This document shows positions 35,497 to 43,820 of a DNA stretch of 64,000 nucleotides, piece after piece (positions within the stretch are counted from its first letter, which is position 1; every line of letters starts with the position of its first letter). The stretch comes from Streptomyces sp. NBC_01754 (GTDB taxonomy: Bacteria > Actinomycetota > Actinomycetes > Streptomycetales > Streptomycetaceae). The notes beneath the pieces were generated by a model. It saw nothing but the letters and a program-made list of their open reading frames with translations. It did no database searches and was not told the origin of the DNA. A program made the translations under genes and the position numbers. The DNA lies in the NCBI RefSeq assembly GCF_035918015.1, contig NZ_CP109132.1, positions 2,170,001 to 2,234,000 of the forward strand, written 5' to 3'.

Positions 35497-35730
35497 TCAG
35501 GCAGTGGCGAAGGAGTAGAAGCGTTTGAGGGTGCAGTGCTCCTCCAGGAGCCGGCCGTAGATGGGCTCCCCTTCCAGCTCCCGGTAGGTCTCGATGGGAT
35601 CGCCCTTGATGATCAGCGCCCGCGCGCACTCCTCGCACCAGTACTGGTACTGGGCGTTGACCGGGTCCATGTCCCTGACGATGGGCGTACCGGCGCCGCA
35701 CCAGTCGCACTTCCGCCTGTGTGCACCCAT
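35497..35730 (-). CDS. Small zinc-ribbon protein, function unknown
   Basis: 77 residues from ATG 35730. Two CxxC pairs (KCDWCGAG near residue 8 and YWCEECARAL near residue 32) form a likely zinc ribbon; the rest reads IIKGDPIETYRELEGEPIYGRLLEEHCTLKRFYSF. It lies between two identical tRNA-Ala genes on the same strand. A 39-codon ORF ends 4 bases before its start. No known name; a small nucleic-acid- or protein-binding adaptor is possible. Confidence 0.75.
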   Translation of the reverse strand: MGAHRRKCDWCGAGTPIVRDMDPVNAQYQYWCEECARALIIKGDPIETYRELEGEPIYGRLLEEHCTLKRFYSFATA

Positions 35731-35734
35731 CCGG

Positions 35735-35854
35735 TCAGCTCCGGGGGCGGCGGCAGGCCGTGGGGGCGCAGGGGGCCTCCCGCGTGGCGGCCGCGCCCGG
35801 GGACGTCACGGAGGTGAGTGGCCGATCCGGGTTCTCCACGCGGCTCTCAGACAT
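35735..35854 (-). CDS. Possible 39-residue small protein upstream of the zinc-ribbon gene
   Basis: ATG 35854 has GGGAGG about 7 bases upstream, an excellent ribosome binding site, and the TGA lies 4 bases before the next start. The product begins MSESRVENPDRPLTSV and has two cysteines near its end. The spacing suggests an operon with the zinc-ribbon gene. The rest of the interval 35855-36037 shows no other gene. Coding is supported only by the site and context. Confidence 0.4.
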   Translation of the reverse strand: MSESRVENPDRPLTSVTSPGAAATREAPCAPTACRRPRS

Positions 35855-36037
35855 CGCGCTCCCTCCCCGATCGGTCCGTCGCCCCCTCCGGCGCTCCGAT
35901 TCTGCCATGATCCCGCAAGGGGGGCAGCCCGCCGACGGCCCGGCTTCCCCTTTGTCGTAAAGGAACCGCCGGGAACAGGTCGCGGAAGCGGGGGGGAGCA
36001 CGTGTCGCGCCTGCCGGCAGTTTCCGTATCGCACCAA

Positions 36038-36069
36038 AAGATCCCGCCCCCTGCCGGGGACGGGATCTT
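36038..36069 (-). terminator. Terminator hairpin after the second tRNA-Ala
   Basis: AAGATCCCG and CGGGATCTT with an inner CCCC/GGGG stem and one bulged A, 5 bases after the tRNA 3' end. Confidence 0.7.
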
Positions 36070-36074
36070 CACTG

Positions 36075-36147
36075 TGGAGCTAAGGAGAATTGAACTCCTG
36101 ACCTCCTGCATGCCATGCAGGCGCTCTACCAACTGAGCTATAGCCCC
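36075..36147 (-). tRNA. tRNA-Ala(GGC), copy 2
   Basis: Identical over all 73 bases to the copy at 35307-35379, anticodon GGC, no encoded CCA. The immediate 3' flank CACAGTGA is also shared between the two copies, whereas upstream flanks differ. Confidence 0.96.
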
Positions 36148-36263
36148 GCTGTCCGCGATGTTTCCCTGCGTTTCCGCGCTGCGAACAAGAAGAACTTTAG
36201 CCTGGGACCTGCCGGAAAGTGAAATCCGGCCCCGGGGCTCCGGAGACCGGCTCCGGGCACCGG

Positions 36264-36917
36264 CTAGTCGTCGTCACCGAGCACCGGTTCCGGGAGGGTG
36301 CCGGCGTTGTGCTCGAGCAGCCGCCAGCCCCGCGCGCCCTCACCGAGCACGGACCAGCAGCAGTTGGAAAGGCCGCCGAGCCCTTCCCAGTGGTGCGCCT
36401 CGAGGCCGAGCAGACGGCCGATGGTCGTCCGGATCGTGCCGCCGTGGCTGACCACGACCAGCGTGCCGGCGTCGGGCAGCTTGCCGGCGTGCTCCAGCAC
36501 CACGGGGGCCGCCCGGTCGGCGACCTCCGTCTCCAGTTCGCCGCCGCCCCTGCGTACGGGCTCCCCGCGCTTCCACGCGGCGTACTGCTCGCCGTACTGC
36601 CCCCTGATCTCCTCGTGGGTGAGCCCCTGCCAGGCGCCCGCGTAGGTCTCACGCAGGGCCGAGTCGTGGGCGACCTCGAGTCCGGTGATCGCGGCGAGCT
36701 CGGCGGCGGTGTCCGCGGCACGTCGCAGGTCGGAGGCGACGATCGCGTCCGGCCCCAGCGACGCGAGCAGCCGGGCGGCCCGGCGGGCCTGTCCGGCACC
36801 CGTCTCGGTCAGATCGATGTCGGTGGATCCCTGGAAACGGCGTTCCAGGTTCCATGCCGTCTGCCCGTGCCGCCAGAGGACGATCCTGCGGCGCCTGCCG
36901 CTGCTGCCGCCGTTCAG
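36264..36917 (-). CDS. Histidine phosphatase family protein with apparent CTG start
   Basis: 217 residues if translation starts at CTG 36917. The phosphohistidine motif VLWRHGQTAWNLERRFQGSTDIDLTETG is near residue 14-20, and the second catalytic His is in LVVVSHGGTIR. The frame has a TGA three codons before the CTG and no ATG, GTG or TTG before the RHG motif, so a normal start is impossible without losing the active site. The CTG overlaps the rsfS stop as CTGA, the same geometry as the GTGA couplings elsewhere here, and GGAAGGTGAG lies upstream. The family includes phosphoglycerate mutase-like and other phosphatases; the substrate is not known. Confidence 0.85.
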   Translation of the reverse strand: MNGGSSGRRRRIVLWRHGQTAWNLERRFQGSTDIDLTETGAGQARRAARLLASLGPDAIVASDLRRAADTAAELAAITGLEVAHDSALRETYAGAWQGLTHEEIRGQYGEQYAAWKRGEPVRRGGGELETEVADRAAPVVLEHAGKLPDAGTLVVVSHGGTIRTTIGRLLGLEAHHWEGLGGLSNCCWSVLGEGARGWRLLEHNAGTLPEPVLGDDD

Positions 36918-37345
36918 CTCTGCTCACCTTCCGCGCCACCGCTCAGCCGGGCGTGCTCCTCGGCCTTGCCGCGGGTCTTGAGCGCGTCCTCGGGAAGATC
37001 GATCTCGGGGCAGTCCTTCCACAGGCGCTCGAGCGCGTAGAAGACACGCTCCTCGCTGTGCTGGACGTGGATGACGATGTCCACGTAGTCGAGGAGGATC
37101 CAGCGGGCGTCGCGGTCGCCTTCACGGCGTACCGGCTTGGCACCGAGCTCCTTCTGCAGCCGCTCCTCGATCTCGTCGACGATCGACTTGACCTGGCGGT
37201 CGTTGGGGGCCGAGGCCAGCAGGAAGGCGTCGGTGATCGACAGGACGTCACTGACGTCGTAGGCGATGATGTCGTGCGCGAGCTGGTCGGCCGCGGCCTG
37301 GGCGGCGGCGGTGATGAGCTCGATGGAGCGGTCCGTGGCGGTCAC
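36914..37345 (-). CDS. rsfS: Ribosome silencing factor RsfS
   Basis: 143 residues with the RsfS/DUF143 core: DIIAYDVSDVLSITDAFLLASAPNDRQVKSIVDEIEE and GDRDARWILLDYVDIVIHVQHSEERVFYALERLWKDCPEI. RsfS binds L14 and blocks 50S-30S joining when nutrients are low. GTG start. It is followed by the phosphatase in a 4-base overlap and lies downstream of the LytR_C and nadD genes, the usual nadD-LytR_C-rsfS order of actinomycetes. Confidence 0.94.
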   Translation of the reverse strand: MTATDRSIELITAAAQAAADQLAHDIIAYDVSDVLSITDAFLLASAPNDRQVKSIVDEIEERLQKELGAKPVRREGDRDARWILLDYVDIVIHVQHSEERVFYALERLWKDCPEIDLPEDALKTRGKAEEHARLSGGAEGEQS

Positions 37346-37458
37346 ATGCAGGCTTTCGTCGGCGGTCAGATCGACCTCTAGGGTCTCACGGACCGCCGAC
37401 AGCCTGACGACGCCCGGGGTCCACCGTCCGGATCACGCGCGATCCGGGGAGCGGCCCA

Positions 37459-37484
37459 CCGCCGAGCGGCCGGTGTCTCGGCGG
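37459..37484 (-). terminator. Hairpin after the LytR_C protein gene
   Basis: CCGCCGAG / CTCGGCGG, 8-bp stem with a 10-base loop, about 25 bases after the stop at 37509. Confidence 0.55.
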
Positions 37485-37508
37485 CGGCGCGCCTGATCCG
37501 GACGGAGG

Positions 37509-39227
37509 TCACGGTTCGGAGATCTTGTAGTCCTGGCCGAGGACGACCGAGACATCGGCGTTCACGGCGGGTTCGCCCTTCTTCGCCGCACTCGTCGGCA
37601 GGCCCAGGGTCTTGGCGACCTCGACGGCCTCGGCCTTGTCCTCGTCGGTCCGGTAGCGGACCTCGGACAAGGGCTCGGCCTCCGCCGTGCCGCCGTCGAC
37701 GAAGGCGAAGCCGCCGTTGACCAGCCGCACCCGGGCCTCCTGGGTGGCCTTGTCGGCACCCGTGGCGTTCTGGATGCCGACGCGCACCGGGGCTCCCTCC
37801 TCCGGGGCCGTGACCGCGCCGCCCAGGATGTCCTTGACCACGCTCTCCGTCGCCTTCGCCGTGAGGGTGCCGTCCTCCTGCACCGGCAGCAGCACCGTCT
37901 TGTGGTCGCCGACCTTGGCGTGCCCGGCGAGCTTCGCCAGCGAGGCCCCCAGGTCCTTCTCGGGCAGCGACGGGTCGAGGATCTGCGCGAGCGTCTGGAC
38001 GGTGACCGTGGCGGCCTCGGGGTCCTGCGACATCTTGCGCAGCGCACCGCGCAGCACCTCACCGAAGCGCGTCAGCTGCTTGGTCTCCGGCTCGTCCGGG
38101 CCCTGGTAGGTGGCGTAGGCGACAGCCATCTGACCGCTCAGCGTCTGGGTCTCACCCTTCTTCACCAGAGGGTCGTCGCCCTTCTTGGCATCGGGCACGT
38201 CGGTGTCGGTGTCGATCTCGATGCCGCCGACGAGTTCGACGAGATTCTCCAGGTAGGGGGTGTCGAGCCGCCAGGTCCCGCCGATCCGGGTGCCGAGCAG
38301 GGTGTCGATCGCCTCGCGTGTGCCCGTGGACCCGTCGTCGTCGACGGACTCACCGAGCGTGGTGGTGGATCCGTCGTCCGCGGCCACGGCGAGCGAGTTG
38401 GGCAGCAGGACGGTGGTGCCCTGCTTCGTGGTGGTGTTGTCGACGAGCAGCGCCGTGGAGGTGCCGCCCTTCTTCGTGTTGTGCAGGTGGACGATGATGA
38501 CGTCCCGCTTCTGCGGGCCGGCGGCCGTGCCCTTCCCCTCGTCCTGACCCGAGACGCCGGGGATCTTGCCCGCGTACCAGAGGTATCCGGCCCCGCCGAC
38601 CACCACGAGAGCGGCGACGACCATCAGCGCGACGAACCGGTTGCGCCCGCGGCGCCGGGCCTCCTCGCGCCGTTCACTGCGGCTCTCGGTGAACTTCAGC
38701 CAGTCGATGACGTCTTCGGAGTCCTCGTCGGGCTCCTCGATGAAGGAGAACTGCTCGGTGCGGTAGTCGCGGTCGGCACGTCGCTGTTCGGGGACGACGG
38801 GGTCGGGTGCCGACCGGGACTCCGGCTCCGGCGGGGCGGTGGCCGGGGCGGCGGGCGCCTGCGCCTCCCACTGCTGAGCGGTGTCCACGGCGGGCTGCCG
38901 GCCGGCGTCGTGGCCGTAGGTGCCGTAGGTGCCGTCGTCGTAGCCCTGTCCGGGCTGCGCCTGCGGGGGCCCGGGCTGCTGCTGGGCGTACGGGTCGTAC
39001 TGCTGCTGCGTGTTCCCGTACGGGTCGTACCCGTAGTCGTAGCCCTGTGCCGTTCCGTAGCCCTGCTGAGTCGGCCCCTCCTGCGCGGGCTGCTGGGGCT
39101 GCTGGGCGTACGGGTCGTACTGCTGCTGCGCCTGCTGCTGATAGACCGGCTGACCGTACTCGTCGTAACCGATGATCTGCGGCTGCTGCTGGTAGTACGG
39201 ATCGTACGGGTTTGGTCGGTCGTTCAC
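37509..39227 (-). CDS. LCP/LytR_C-type membrane protein with Gln/Tyr/Pro-rich N-terminus
   Basis: 572 residues from GTG 39227 (GAGAGGG upstream). Residues 1-120 are low-complexity, with repeated YDPYAQQ and QQQ runs. One transmembrane helix lies near 208-228 (FVALMVVAALVVVGGAGYLWY). The exported part begins with a divergent LytR-CpsA-Psr-like region (RDVIIVHLHNTKKGGTSTALLVDNT, later LDTPYLENLVELVGGIEID) and ends in a LytR_C domain (APVRVGIQNATGADKATQEARVRLVNGGF). LCP proteins attach glycopolymers to peptidoglycan, which fits the glycopolymer genes at 47-64 kb, but key LCP arginines are not obvious, so catalysis is doubtful. Confidence 0.82.
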   Translation of the reverse strand: MNDRPNPYDPYYQQQPQIIGYDEYGQPVYQQQAQQQYDPYAQQPQQPAQEGPTQQGYGTAQGYDYGYDPYGNTQQQYDPYAQQQPGPPQAQPGQGYDDGTYGTYGHDAGRQPAVDTAQQWEAQAPAAPATAPPEPESRSAPDPVVPEQRRADRDYRTEQFSFIEEPDEDSEDVIDWLKFTESRSERREEARRRGRNRFVALMVVAALVVVGGAGYLWYAGKIPGVSGQDEGKGTAAGPQKRDVIIVHLHNTKKGGTSTALLVDNTTTKQGTTVLLPNSLAVAADDGSTTTLGESVDDDGSTGTREAIDTLLGTRIGGTWRLDTPYLENLVELVGGIEIDTDTDVPDAKKGDDPLVKKGETQTLSGQMAVAYATYQGPDEPETKQLTRFGEVLRGALRKMSQDPEAATVTVQTLAQILDPSLPEKDLGASLAKLAGHAKVGDHKTVLLPVQEDGTLTAKATESVVKDILGGAVTAPEEGAPVRVGIQNATGADKATQEARVRLVNGGFAFVDGGTAEAEPLSEVRYRTDEDKAEAVEVAKTLGLPTSAAKKGEPAVNADVSVVLGQDYKISEP

Positions 39228-39246
39228 CGGTGTCCCTCTCCGTGGC

Positions 39247-39864
39247 TCATTCGCCGCGGTACAACTGGCGCTTGTCGATGTAGCGGACCACACCGTCCGG
39301 CACCAGATACCAGACCGGCTCCCCCTGCGCGACCCTGGCTCGGCAGTCCGAGGACGAGATCGCCAGCGCGGGTACCTCGACGAGTGAGACCCCGCCCTTC
39401 GGCAGCCCGTCGTCCGTCAGCAGGTGTCCCGGCCGGGTCACACCGATGAAGTGGGAGAGCGAGAACAGCTCCTCGGCGTCCCGCCAGGTGAGGATCTGGG
39501 AGAGCGCGTCGGCGCCGGTGATGAAGAAGAGGTCCGCGTCGCCGTGCAGGTCGCGCAGGTCCCGCAGTGTATCGATCGTGTACGTGGGCCCGGCGCGGTC
39601 GATGTCGCTCCGGCTCACCGAGAACTGCGGGTTGGACGCCGTGGCGATGACCGTCATCAGGTAGCGGTCCTCCGCCGGGGACACCGTCTTGTGGCTCTTC
39701 TGCCACGGCTGCCCGGTCGGGACGAAGACGACCTCGTCGAGGTGGAACTGGGCGGCCACTTCGCTGGCCGCCACCAGGTGTCCATGGTGGATCGGGTCGA
39801 ACGTCCCGCCCATCACGCCGAGTCTGCGCTTGCCACCGCCGGTAGGCACTTCCTGCTCTCCCAT
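39247..39864 (-). CDS. nadD: Nicotinate-nucleotide adenylyltransferase
   Basis: 205 residues from ATG 39864. The nucleotidyltransferase signature [18 protein letters not shown] and the C-terminal [13 protein letters not shown] (variant of ISST-xx-R) are both present. NadD converts nicotinate mononucleotide to deamido-NAD. An in-frame extension to 39936 has no ribosome binding site. The LytR_C gene starts 20 bases downstream, and rsfS follows, so the three form a probable operon. Confidence 0.94.
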   Translation of the reverse strand: MGEQEVPTGGGKRRLGVMGGTFDPIHHGHLVAASEVAAQFHLDEVVFVPTGQPWQKSHKTVSPAEDRYLMTVIATASNPQFSVSRSDIDRAGPTYTIDTLRDLRDLHGDADLFFITGADALSQILTWRDAEELFSLSHFIGVTRPGHLLTDDGLPKGGVSLVEVPALAISSSDCRARVAQGEPVWYLVPDGVVRYIDKRQLYRGE

Positions 39865-39902
39865 GCGTGCAGACCCTACTGGCACTGCTGTTCGCCTCCG
39901 CC

Positions 39903-40049
39903 TCAGCGGTCTCGGTTGAAACGCGTGGTGATCCACAGCAGAAGGGCCAGCACGATGAACGCGCCCCCTCCGGTGACGTAGGGGTTGAGGCTTTCGTGGT
40001 TGCCGCCCCCGCCTTCGGCGAGGGTGACCAGCTGCTGTGCGGTGCTCAT
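39903..40049 (-). CDS. Small single-span membrane protein, 48 residues
   Basis: Translated by hand: [20 protein letters not shown] at the N-terminus, then a hydrophobic helix ([16 protein letters not shown]) and NRDR at the end, stop TGA. ATG start at 40049. One transmembrane segment with a positively charged tail suggests N-out/C-in topology. It is placed just upstream of nadD on the same strand (38-base gap). No known function; tiny membrane proteins like this are easily missed. Confidence 0.7.
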   Translation of the reverse strand: MSTAQQLVTLAEGGGGNHESLNPYVTGGGAFIVLALLLWITTRFNRDR

Positions 40050-40142
40050 GGGGCTCATCTTCAACGGGACCTATCGATCGGGAGTCGTAAGGGAGACGTC
40101 GCCCACATCGTATGCGGGCGCCATGGGCACGCTCACGCCGAC

Positions 40143-40295
40143 TCAGTCGTTGCTGTCGTCGTTGCGGTATCCGCGCAGCAGGAACCAGGCGAGCAGGCCC
40201 GCCCCGAGGAGCGAGACGAGCAGCACGACGCGGAGCGTGTCACCCGGTCCCTGGTCGTCGGACGCGGCGGCGAGCAGTGCGGCGGTGTGCGGCAT
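40143..40295 (-). CDS. Small single-span membrane protein, 50 residues
   Basis: Translated by hand: [20 protein letters not shown], then the hydrophobic helix [20 protein letters not shown] and a polar tail [13 protein letters not shown] 40295 with GAGGAG about 9 bases upstream. Similar in layout to the small protein at 39903-40049, and on the same strand, about 90 bases upstream of it. Divergent from the M48 protease gene, with 111 bases between. Confidence 0.72.
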   Translation of the reverse strand: MPHTAALLAAASDDQGPGDTLRVVLLVSLLGAGLLAWFLLRGYRNDDSND

Positions 40296-40406
40296 TTCGG
40301 GCGCTCCTCAAAGTTATCCACAGCCCCCCGCACACCGTAGCGCCAGCGCCTACGCTGGCATCAGTCAGGGGGACGAGCAACGTCTCGTACGAACAGGGGG
40401 CCATTC

Positions 40407-41543
40407 ATGACCGACAACAGTCACGAGAGCGTGCCGAGCAGGCAGCGCAGGCGCTATCCGGGAATCTCCTCCCGGGCCTACGAGCACCCGGCGGACCGTT
40501 CGGCCCTCGTGGCCCTGCGCAAGCTGAGCGGTTTCGACACCGTGTTCAAGGCCCTCAGCGGGCTGCTGCCCGAGCGCAGTCTGCGTCTGCTCTTCCTGTC
40601 GGACTCCGTCCGGGTGAGCGACGCCCAGTTCGCGCACCTGAACGACATGCTGCGCGACGCCTGTTACATCCTGGACCTGGAGAAGGTCCCGCCGATGTAC
40701 GTCAACCAGGACCCGCAGCCCAACGCGATGTGCATCGGCCTCGACGAGCCGATCATCGTGGTGACCACCGGGCTCGTCGAGCTGCTCGACGAGGAGGAGA
40801 TGCGGGCCGTCGTGGGCCACGAGGTGGGCCACGCGCTCTCCGGGCACGCGGTGTACCGGACGATACTGCTCTTCCTCACCAACCTCGCTCTGAAGGTGGC
40901 GTGGATCCCGCTCGGCAACGTCGCCGTCATGGGGATAGTGATGGCGCTGCGCGAGTGGTTCCGCAAGTCGGAGCTGTCTGCGGACCGGGCGGGGCTGCTG
41001 GTCGGCCAGGACCTGAAGGCCTCGATGCGCGGCCTGATGAAGATCGCTGGAGGCAACCACCTGCACGAGATGAACGTGGACGCCTTCCTCGCCCAGGCCG
41101 AGGAGTACGAGAAGGCCGGCGACCTCCGGGACTCCGTGCTCAAGATCCTCAACGTGCTGCCCCGGTCGCACCCGTTCACCACGGTGCGGGCGGCGGAGTT
41201 GAAGAAGTGGTCCGAGACCCGGGACTACCAGCGCATCGTGGACGGCCACTACCCGAAGCGCGGCGAGGACAACGACGCCTCGGTGACGGACTCCTTCCGG
41301 GAGTCCGCCGCCCACTACGCCGACACGGTGCGCACCAGCACGGACCCGCTGATGAAGCTCGTCGGCGACATCGCCGGCGGCGCCGGCGACCTGGGAGGCA
41401 AGCTCCGCGACAAGTTCACCGGTGCGGCCGGCGGCAACGGCGGTGCCACGCGCAAGGGCGGAAAGGCCACGGACGCTACGGACGGCCCTGAGGGGACGTG
41501 GCGGCGTCCGGGCCCGGAGGAGGGGTCGGGGACGGAGAGCTGA
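40407..41543 (+). CDS. M48-family zinc metallopeptidase
   Basis: 378 residues. The zinc motif HEVGH is at residues 138-142 followed by ALSGH, with a downstream Glu ligand likely in SELSADRAG. Hydrophobic stretches around the motif (TILLFLTNLALKVAWIPLG, VAVMGIVMALREWF) suggest one or two membrane segments, as in HtpX-like proteases. Residues 300-378 are Gly-rich. ATG start at 40407. The last 68 bases overlap the 3' end of the convergent membrane-protein gene, so antisense effects between the two are possible. Substrates unknown; membrane-protein quality control is the usual role of the family. Confidence 0.87.
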   Translation: MTDNSHESVPSRQRRRYPGISSRAYEHPADRSALVALRKLSGFDTVFKALSGLLPERSLRLLFLSDSVRVSDAQFAHLNDMLRDACYILDLEKVPPMYVNQDPQPNAMCIGLDEPIIVVTTGLVELLDEEEMRAVVGHEVGHALSGHAVYRTILLFLTNLALKVAWIPLGNVAVMGIVMALREWFRKSELSADRAGLLVGQDLKASMRGLMKIAGGNHLHEMNVDAFLAQAEEYEKAGDLRDSVLKILNVLPRSHPFTTVRAAELKKWSETRDYQRIVDGHYPKRGEDNDASVTDSFRESAAHYADTVRTSTDPLMKLVGDIAGGAGDLGGKLRDKFTGAAGGNGGATRKGGKATDATDGPEGTWRRPGPEEGSGTES

Positions 41544-42597
41544 CCGCCAGGGTCCCGCACAGTTCCGCCTTGGGCGGCCCGGTGGCGTACGGGTCGGTCC
41601 CGCCCGGTCCTCCCGCGTCCGCGCGCTCCCCGGCGAGCAGCGGCCGCAGGACGCCCGTGGCGTCGGCCGAGCAGGACTGCGGGCCGGCCTGGACGTAGGC
41701 GCTGCGCACCTCCAGCCGGCGCAGCCTGATGTCCTCCCGGTCGACGACGAAGTGCAGCTCACGCCGGACGGTGAACAGCGAGGCGTCGTCGTGCGGGCCG
41801 GCACCCGCCGGGCGCAGCGCGTACGTGAAGGTGTGGTCGGACACCACTTCCAGGGTGTCCGACCCCGTCTCCGCGTAGGACAGGGTGCCCTGGACCCGGA
41901 TGCCGGTGTCGGCCAGTTCCACGTCGGCCGGGTCGAAACGCACCAGCCAGCCGGTCGCGGCGTGCTCCCCGTCGTCCGCCGGTTCGCTCACACTCCGGTC
42001 GAACTGTCCGGCCTGGTCGGGGTCGAGGAGCCGTTCCACCGGCCGGACCATCCGGCCGGCGAGGACGTCGGGGTCGATCGAGGACGCCACCAGGTAGTCC
42101 TTGACCGTGGTCAGAGCGGCGGTGACCTGGCTGTTCGAGAAGTTCTCGGTCCGCCGGACCGGCGGCAGGTTGATGCCGGAGGCACCGGTCGAGAACTGCG
42201 CGGCCGGGCCGCCGGAGAACAGGGCTTTCGGTGTGCCCCCGGGCACGGCGGCCCGGGGAGCCAGGGGGACCAGGGTGGTCCGCAGCGGCTCGGCGTGCCG
42301 GCCTACGGGCTTCGGATAGGGGCTGCGGAAGCCGATGTACACGGCAGTGACGAAGGCCAGGGTGATCAGCAGGACGAGGATGACGGCGGCCCTGGAGCGC
42401 CGCCGGGTGCTCCGGACGGTGAGGGCACCCACGGAGCGCACGGCGCGGGCCGGTTCGCCCATCCGTTCCTGCGCGGAGAACTCCTGTAGCCGGGCAGCGC
42501 GAATGAACGATTCGTCGAAGACGAGTGAGCGGTACTCGTCCTCGCCTCCCGGCGGATTCTCCGGGGGCCCTTCCGGCGGTTCTCCGCGGCCTGTCAT
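41476..42597 (-). CDS. Membrane-anchored protein of unknown function (paralogue 1)
   Basis: 373 residues from ATG 42597 (GGGAGAAG upstream). A short cytoplasmic N-terminus with EYRSLVFDESFIRAARLQEF precedes one transmembrane helix (AAVILVLLITLAFVTAVYIGF). The exported part of about 270 residues is beta-rich (TGWLVRFDPADVELADTGIRVQGTL). It has one Cys pair near the end (SCSAD and ELCGTL) and a Pro-rich tail. The SLVFDExFIRAA motif recurs in the gene at 43050-43820. No enzymatic motif. It converges with the M48 protease, overlapping it by 68 bases. Confidence 0.78.
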   Translation of the reverse strand: MTGRGEPPEGPPENPPGGEDEYRSLVFDESFIRAARLQEFSAQERMGEPARAVRSVGALTVRSTRRRSRAAVILVLLITLAFVTAVYIGFRSPYPKPVGRHAEPLRTTLVPLAPRAAVPGGTPKALFSGGPAAQFSTGASGINLPPVRRTENFSNSQVTAALTTVKDYLVASSIDPDVLAGRMVRPVERLLDPDQAGQFDRSVSEPADDGEHAATGWLVRFDPADVELADTGIRVQGTLSYAETGSDTLEVVSDHTFTYALRPAGAGPHDDASLFTVRRELHFVVDREDIRLRRLEVRSAYVQAGPQSCSADATGVLRPLLAGERADAGGPGGTDPYATGPPKAELCGTLAVSSPSPTPPPGPDAATSPQGRP

Positions 42598-43049
42598 GGC
42601 TTCTCCCGATCTGCGTGCCACCGGCGAGGGGCGGGCGGAGGGCCTCCTCCACCACCGCCCCGGCCGAAAGGCGTCGAGCGGACCTGTCCGTCACGGGTTT
42701 CGACGCAGGGGCAGGGGATTGCAGGGACGTTCGGTCACTGGTCGCTCCCGTGCTGGAGCGGTCACGTACGTACCGGGTCGGTCGGGTGCTGAAGGGACAC
42801 GTGTGCCGGTCACGTGCCGGAGGAGTCACGTGCGGGGCTTCGACGGTGCGAGGGCAGGTATGGCATGTGGGGCGGTGAGCGAGGAGCGGCGGGTAAGGGA
42901 GCGGGCCCTCTCCCTGGTGACGACAGGGACGGAAGGAGGGGACCACAGGGTCATACCTTCAGAGTGGGTCGATCGCCCTCAAGGTAAACGCCGGGCAGGT
43001 GGGAGCGCAGTCGGGAGAGCGCCGGGTTAGGCCACCGGACTGGTAATGC
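42598..43049. other. 452-base intergenic stretch without a supported gene
   Basis: I see no gene here. GTCACGT occurs at 42761, 42809 and 42825, with CACGTG palindromes around 42799, 42811 and 42828. The interval probably holds the promoter of the gene at 41476-42597. The start of the downstream stretch is G-rich. Confidence 0.5.
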
Positions 43050-43820
43050 TCACGGTGTGCGGGTAACGGCCGAGACCGCCGGACGGGAGTAGTCGGCCGA
43101 GGCGGAAGGGCTCACGCCCGGCCTGTCCACACCCGCTTCGCCCAGGCCCGCTACACCTGTGCCCGATTCGTCCCCATGCGTCTCGTCGGCACGCGTCTCG
43201 TCGGCACGCGTCTCGTCGGCACGCTCTTCGTTCCCTGGCGACGCGGGCAGCCCCGCTTCGTCCGCTCCCGGCTCGTCCGCGCCGGGAGCGCCCGTCCCGG
43301 TCTTGTCCGCGCCGCTCGAGACCGGTGACGGGGCCTGCTCCTGCCGGTTCCCGGAAGCACTGCGGTAGACGGCGCTGAAGGCCAGCGCGACCATCCCGAT
43401 CCCCATCAGCAGAGCGAGCAGCCAGGCGATCGGCCGGTGCCAGCGCGCGGTGCTGCGATACGGGCGCAGGGCACCGCCGTGGCGGCCGTACGGGCCGTCG
43501 TCGTCCTCGTCCGCGCCGTACGGGTCGAAGTCGCCCGCCGGCTGCCTCCTGCGCCCGTACAGGCCGTCCGGCCCGTAGCCGTCCCCGTACGGGTCGTCGT
43601 CCACGGCACCGCCACCGGAACCCGCGCTGCCGCTCTCGGCGTCGGCGCGTGCCTCCGCGGCGGCCAGCAGGCGCTCCACAGCGGTGGGTTCATGGATCTC
43701 GGCGGCGCGTACGAAGTCCTCGTCGAACACCACGGAGGCGAAGTCCTCGCTCGCGCCCCCGCGGTCGTCGTCGGGCTCCCAGCCGTCCTGGAACGGCCTG
43801 CCCCCCACGTCGTCCGGCAC
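43050..43820 (-). CDS. Membrane-anchored protein of unknown function (paralogue 2)
   Basis: 256 residues. The N-terminus carries ASVVFDEDFVRAAEIHEPTAVERLL, clearly related to the SLVFDESFIRAARLQEF segment of the neighbouring gene. A Gly/Asp/Tyr-rich cytoplasmic region follows, then one transmembrane helix (IAWLLALLMGIGMVALAFSAVY), and an exported tail of acidic low complexity with the repeat ADETR encoded by three 15-bp units. The tail has no domain and probably extends into the wall. The start codon is GTG or ATG near 43820. The pair may have arisen by duplication followed by loss of the beta-rich domain in this copy. Confidence 0.72.
   Translation of the reverse strand: MPDDVGGRPFQDGWEPDDDRGGASEDFASVVFDEDFVRAAEIHEPTAVERLLAAAEARADAESGSAGSGGGAVDDDPYGDGYGPDGLYGRRRQPAGDFDPYGADEDDDGPYGRHGGALRPYRSTARWHRPIAWLLALLMGIGMVALAFSAVYRSASGNRQEQAPSPVSSGADKTGTGAPGADEPGADEAGLPASPGNEERADETRADETRADETHGDESGTGVAGLGEAGVDRPGVSPSASADYSRPAVSAVTRTP
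43178..43222. repeat. 15-bp tandem repeat, three perfect copies
   Basis: GCGTCTCGTCGGCAC three times, in frame in the minus-strand gene and encoding repeated ADETR. Confidence 0.9.

Noticed and set aside
35307-36147. tRNA pair as att sites of an integrative element
   Set aside because: Both tRNAs are full length with separate terminators, and there is no integrase or foreign-looking cargo between them.
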